The notes under the pieces: model-generated
The model's input: the letters and a program-made list of their open reading frames with translations, nothing else
The model's database searches: none
What the model was told of the DNA's origin: nothing
Part shown: one piece after another, positions 60,531 through 64,000 of the stretch
How positions within the stretch are numbered: position 1 is the first letter of the stretch
Layout of the letters: each line of letters opens with the position of its first letter
Made by a program: the position numbers and the translations under genes
From: Manihot esculenta
Taxonomy: Eukaryota > Streptophyta > Magnoliopsida > Malpighiales > Euphorbiaceae
Direction of reading: 5' to 3'
Length of the DNA stretch: 64,000 nt
Assembly: GCF_001659605.2 (NCBI RefSeq)
Contig: NC_035164.2
Span: 707,001-771,000, forward strand

Positions 60531-63500
60531 ATGCGAGGAACTCGTCGATCCGCGAGATTGACTGGAGTCCCACCTGTAAGTGAGGGTACAGCTGCTCGTC
60601 CACCTGCCTTGCCAAGGGCAAGATCTCACAGGTCAAGCAGGGAAGGAACGTCACGAGACCCGAGAAGGTCTTCTGACGAGAGCAGGAGAGGAGTAAGCAG
60701 AGGGGGAAGGTCAGTAGAAGAAAGAGGTGGGATGGAAGAGGATCAGAGTAGAGATGTAAGCATGGGTGTAGGAAGGTCAGAAGAAGGTATGGGGGAGTCC
60801 CAGGGAGGCGTTCAGGCCTCGGGGTTTGGCTATCCACCCTGTCCTCAGGGCCCAGAGTATCCGATGGGAGGCACGTCGGATTACTCCAGTTTTGCCCCAT
60901 ATCCACCCTACATGCCATATATGCCCTATCCTTCCTTCTATCCACCATATCACATGTATCCACCCCCACCTGTTCATCCAAGTTCAGTACAACCTGAAGT
61001 GAGGGAACCAGTTCCACCACCACCTCCTGAACCAGTAGCCCCTGTTGTGGAAGCACAGCAACCCAGTTCTTCAGGGGGAAGTAAGGTGAAGATGACCGAG
61101 TACTTAAAGTTGGATGCTCCTAAATTCAATCCAGGAGATGATCCCTTTGAGTATCTCAGTGCAGTCAGAATGATAACAAGTGAGTTGGGAGCAGATGACG
61201 GTAGAGCCATTGAGATGGCAGGGTTCACGTTAAAGTGCAAGAAAGCTAGAGAATGGTTCAAGAACTATGTGGACCCGAAACTTGAGAATATGACATGGGA
61301 AGAGTTCGCCAACGACTTTGCTGGATGGGCGTTTCCTGACAGTTCCAGGGAACTAAAGGTTGTGGAGTTTGAGCAGTTGCGACAGACGGAGGAGATGAGT
61401 GTTGATGCATATACAGATAAGTTCCTGGAATTGTTGCCATATGTCGGTCAGGCATATGATACAGATCAGAAAAAGGCAAAGAGATATGCCATAAGGCTTC
61501 ATCCCAGGTATTTCTCTTTGATTCTTCATGCGGAGAAGGAAAGTTTTCACTCTATTGTGGATGCTGCTAGAAAGATGGAGGCCAGTGCCATAAGTCAAGG
61601 TGTAGTCAAGGCACAGTCTTCTGGTGTTAAACCAGGTTCCTCCTCACAGAGTACAGCAAGTGCAAGTAAGAAGAGATGGGAGAAATTTAGAGGGAAGAGA
61701 GGCAAGTTTTGGACCAGGCTTAAGTCGGGTCTGGGAATGAGTAGTGGCTCCAGTTCTGGTGCAGATTTTCCAGTGTGCAAGAGGTGTGGCAAACAACATA
61801 GAGGAGCTTGTCAGTTGGGATCCACAGCCTGCTATAGATGTGGGCAGGAGGGACATTATGCACGAGAATGTCCTCAGGCGACTTTAGTTGCACCATCCCA
61901 GCAGATGAGTACGGGCAGTGTAGTACAGCCAGTAGCTTCAGCCATACCACCAAGCAGTGGCAGAGGAAGAGGAAGAGGGGCAGCCTCTTCATCAGGGATG
62001 GGTTCCCGAGGTGCAGGTCCGTCAGCCCCAGCACGGATTTTCACCCTGACTCAGCAGGAGGCAGACACGTCGAACATGGTGGTGTCAGGTAATCTCATCA
62101 TTGGGTGTTTAGAGGTGTATGCTTTAATGGACCCCGGTGCTTCTCACTCTTTCATTTCTTCTAGAGCTGCAGAGAGGTTGGGTCTGATGGTGTCTGAGTT
62201 AGAGTGTCCTCTATGGGTCAGTGGACCCAAATGTGATCCATCTTTGGCAGAGTCAGTCTGTCGGTTCAGTCCAGTGTGCATAGAGGGTAGATACCTTCCA
62301 GCTGACCTGGTAGTTCTAGAGTTGACAGATTTTGATGTCATTCTAGGGATGGACTGGTTATCTACGTATGATGCTACCCTGAACTGTAGAGACAAGGTAG
62401 TCAGTGTCAGAGACCAGGATGGGTCAGAGTGTGTCTTCAGAGGAGACAGGAGAGGGACACCTAGGGGTTTGATATCAGCCCTCCAGGCTCGTAGGATGTT
62501 AAGGAAGGGGTGTCAGGGGTTCCTAGCTTATGTGAGAGAGCTAGACAGTCAGGTTAGGGAACCATCCTCAGTACCAGTTGTTAGAGACTTCCCAGATTTG
62601 TTTCCTGAAGAGCTTCCAGGACTACCACCGGATAGGGAAATAGAGTTCGAGATTGAGTTGATGCCCAATGCCATACCGATCTCTATTCCTCCCTACAGGA
62701 TGGCACCAGCAGAGTTGCGAGAGTTGAAAGACCAGTTACAGGATTTGGTAGCTAAGGGTTTCATCCGCCCGAGTACCTCACCCTGGGGTGCTCCAGTATT
62801 ATTTGTCAGAAAGAAGGATGGACCTCTTAGACTTTGTGTCGACTACAGACAGTTGAACAAAGTCACTATCAAAAACAAGTATCCGTTACCCAGGATCGAT
62901 GATCTATTCGACCAGCTGGCAGGAGCAGGTTGTTTTTCTAAAATAGATCTGAGATCCGGATACCATCAGTTGAAGATCAGGGAAGGAGATGTATCCAAGA
63001 CTGCTTTCAGAACCAGATATGGGCATTATGAGTTCCTTGTAATGCCGTTCGGGTTGACTAACGCCCCTGCAGCATTCATGGATCTCATGAACCGGGTTTT
63101 CAGGGAGTACTTGGATCGTTTTGTGATCGTCTTTATTGATGATATCTTGGTGTACTCCAGGAATGCAGAGGACCATGCCCAGCATCTGTGGATAGTGCTA
63201 CAAACCTTGAGAGAGCATGGCTTGTATGCCAAGTTCTCCAAGTGCGAGTTCTGGCTAAGGAGCATTTCCTTTTTGGGACATGTTGTATCAGAGGAAGGTA
63301 TAGCAGTAGATCCCAAAAAGGTAGAGGCAGTAGCCAATTGGCCTACACCCACTACAGTAACAGAAATCAAGAGTTTTCTGGGTTTGGCAGGCTACTATCG
63401 GAGGTTTGTTCAGGACTTCTCGAAGATAGCTGCTCCTATGACCAGACTGACCAGAAAGAATCAGAAGTTCATATGGTCAGAGGAATGTGAGGAGAGTTTT

Positions 63501-64000
63501 GCAGAGTTGAAGAGACGGTTAACTTCAGCACCGGTGTTAGCTCTGCCGATTAGTGATGAAGATTTCACAGTGTTCTGTGATGCATCCCGAGTGGGATTAG
63601 GTTGTGTGTTGATGCAGAATGACAGAGTGATAGCTTATGCTTCTAGACAGCTAAAGAAGCACGAGCTGAACTATCCGACACACGATCTTGAGATGGCAGC
63701 TGTTATCTTTGCACTTAAGATGTGGAGGCATTACCTCTATGGGGTAAAGTGTGAGATCTATACGGATCATAAGAGCCTGCAGCACATCTTAAGTCAGAGA
63801 GAGTTAAACTTGAGGCAGAGACGGTGGGTAGAATTGCTCAGTGATTACGATTGTAAGATCCAGTATCATCCGGGCAAGGCTAATGTTGTAGCTGATGCCT
63901 TAAGCCGAAAGTCACTTGGCAGTCTATCCCACATTGCAGTAGAGAGAAGACCGGTGGTGAAGGATTTCTACAAGCTTGTGGAAGAAGGGTTACAGTTGCA
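60531..64000 (+). CDS. B3 gag-pol polyprotein, partial (open to window end)
   Basis: Starts [12 protein letters not shown] nine bases after a CAG acceptor-like site (60519-60521). At the site of the B1 stop it has CAG (60801-60803). Visible domains: gag, CCHC knuckle [15 protein letters not shown] (about 61830), protease [22 protein letters not shown] (about 63130), and RNase H into the [16 protein letters not shown] region near 63870-63920. I saw no stop in about 1156 codons. Integrase and the C-terminus lie outside. Of the copies here it is the best candidate for an intact element. Confidence 0.9.
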   Translation, partial: MRGTRRSARLTGVPPVSEGTAARPPALPRARSHRSSREGTSRDPRRSSDESRRGVSRGGRSVEERGGMEEDQSRDVSMGVGRSEEGMGESQGGVQASGFGYPPCPQGPEYPMGGTSDYSSFAPYPPYMPYMPYPSFYPPYHMYPPPPVHPSSVQPEVREPVPPPPPEPVAPVVEAQQPSSSGGSKVKMTEYLKLDAPKFNPGDDPFEYLSAVRMITSELGADDGRAIEMAGFTLKCKKAREWFKNYVDPKLENMTWEEFANDFAGWAFPDSSRELKVVEFEQLRQTEEMSVDAYTDKFLELLPYVGQAYDTDQKKAKRYAIRLHPRYFSLILHAEKESFHSIVDAARKMEASAISQGVVKAQSSGVKPGSSSQSTASASKKRWEKFRGKRGKFWTRLKSGLGMSSGSSSGADFPVCKRCGKQHRGACQLGSTACYRCGQEGHYARECPQATLVAPSQQMSTGSVVQPVASAIPPSSGRGRGRGAASSSGMGSRGAGPSAPARIFTLTQQEADTSNMVVSGNLIIGCLEVYALMDPGASHSFISSRAAERLGLMVSELECPLWVSGPKCDPSLAESVCRFSPVCIEGRYLPADLVVLELTDFDVILGMDWLSTYDATLNCRDKVVSVRDQDGSECVFRGDRRGTPRGLISALQARRMLRKGCQGFLAYVRELDSQVREPSSVPVVRDFPDLFPEELPGLPPDREIEFEIELMPNAIPISIPPYRMAPAELRELKDQLQDLVAKGFIRPSTSPWGAPVLFVRKKDGPLRLCVDYRQLNKVTIKNKYPLPRIDDLFDQLAGAGCFSKIDLRSGYHQLKIREGDVSKTAFRTRYGHYEFLVMPFGLTNAPAAFMDLMNRVFREYLDRFVIVFIDDILVYSRNAEDHAQHLWIVLQTLREHGLYAKFSKCEFWLRSISFLGHVVSEEGIAVDPKKVEAVANWPTPTTVTEIKSFLGLAGYYRRFVQDFSKIAAPMTRLTRKNQKFIWSEECEESFAELKRRLTSAPVLALPISDEDFTVFCDASRVGLGCVLMQNDRVIAYASRQLKKHELNYPTHDLEMAAVIFALKMWRHYLYGVKCEIYTDHKSLQHILSQRELNLRQRRWVELLSDYDCKIQYHPGKANVVADALSRKSLGSLSHIAVERRPVVKDFYKLVEEGLQL

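Larger units (their letters stand above)
58175..64000 (+). mobile_element. Gypsy chromovirus B3, runs off the window
   Basis: 5' LTR 58175-60322, primer site at 60326, gag-pol from 60531 open to the last base. Same family as B1 throughout. The 3' part, 3' LTR and downstream target duplication lie beyond 64000. It sits inside an A-type LTR, as B1 and B2 do. Confidence 0.93.

Overview
This window is plant nuclear DNA, almost certainly from a eudicot. It carries intron-rich genes with GT-AG splice sites, AT-rich intergenic DNA and nested LTR retrotransposons. The gene families would fit a woody eudicot such as a Euphorbiaceae species, but I cannot fix the species from sequence alone. There are two apparently intact host genes, both on the + strand. 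HIRA, a histone H3.3 chaperone WD40 protein, spans 265-6972 with 10 exons and 1068 codons. An alcohol-forming fatty acyl-CoA reductase (FAR) spans 46574-49288 with 10 exons and 493 codons. Almost everything else is transposon-derived.

Layout. 1-7678: HIRA and its 3' flank. 7688-9460: a 1.77-kb foldback element, a near-complete inverted repeat with a 9-bp target duplication of Mutator (MULE) type, whose arms contain clusters of smaller palindromes. 10225-11140: a second terminal-inverted-repeat element. 11662-42315: an old Ty1/copia element of about 4.55 kb split by younger insertions, with matching TATAA target duplications at its outer ends. A Ty3/gypsy chromovirus ('family A', 12494-36377, target duplication TCCGA) sits in the copia gag. 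The 5' LTR of A is itself broken by two copies of a related 'family B': B1 (13072-22613, full length, duplication GTCTC) and B2 (23922-28450, internally deleted, duplication AGAAT). The three pieces of the A 5' LTR (578+1303+342 bp) add up to exactly the 2223 bp of its 3' LTR, which confirms this reading. A solo A-type LTR (39068-41276, duplication GTTAT) sits in the copia pol.

42316-46561: intergenic DNA with a TIR element near 43109-43943, a hAT-type MITE (44881-45350, 8-bp duplication) and the FAR upstream region. 49289-53067: AT-rich DNA with another TIR element, a LINE-type RNase H fragment and small repeats. 53068-55352: a solo LTR on the - strand (duplication AAATT). 55464-58108: a decayed element carrying a plant mobile domain (PMD) pseudogene, whose left end resembles the foldback element at 7688. 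It is cut by a 66-bp A-LTR stub and then by B3, a third family-B element (58175 to the window end) whose gag-pol is open as far as visible.

By eye, LTR divergence ranks the insertions copia (strongly diverged) > A (about 1%) > B1 (about 7 differences in 2155 bp), matching the nesting order. The unusual items are the palindrome-rich foldback and its apparent link to the PMD element, a possible spliced leader in both gypsy families, and arrays of a GCC-box-containing hairpin motif around the LTR TATA boxes. I saw no tRNA, rRNA, CRISPR or prokaryotic-type system.
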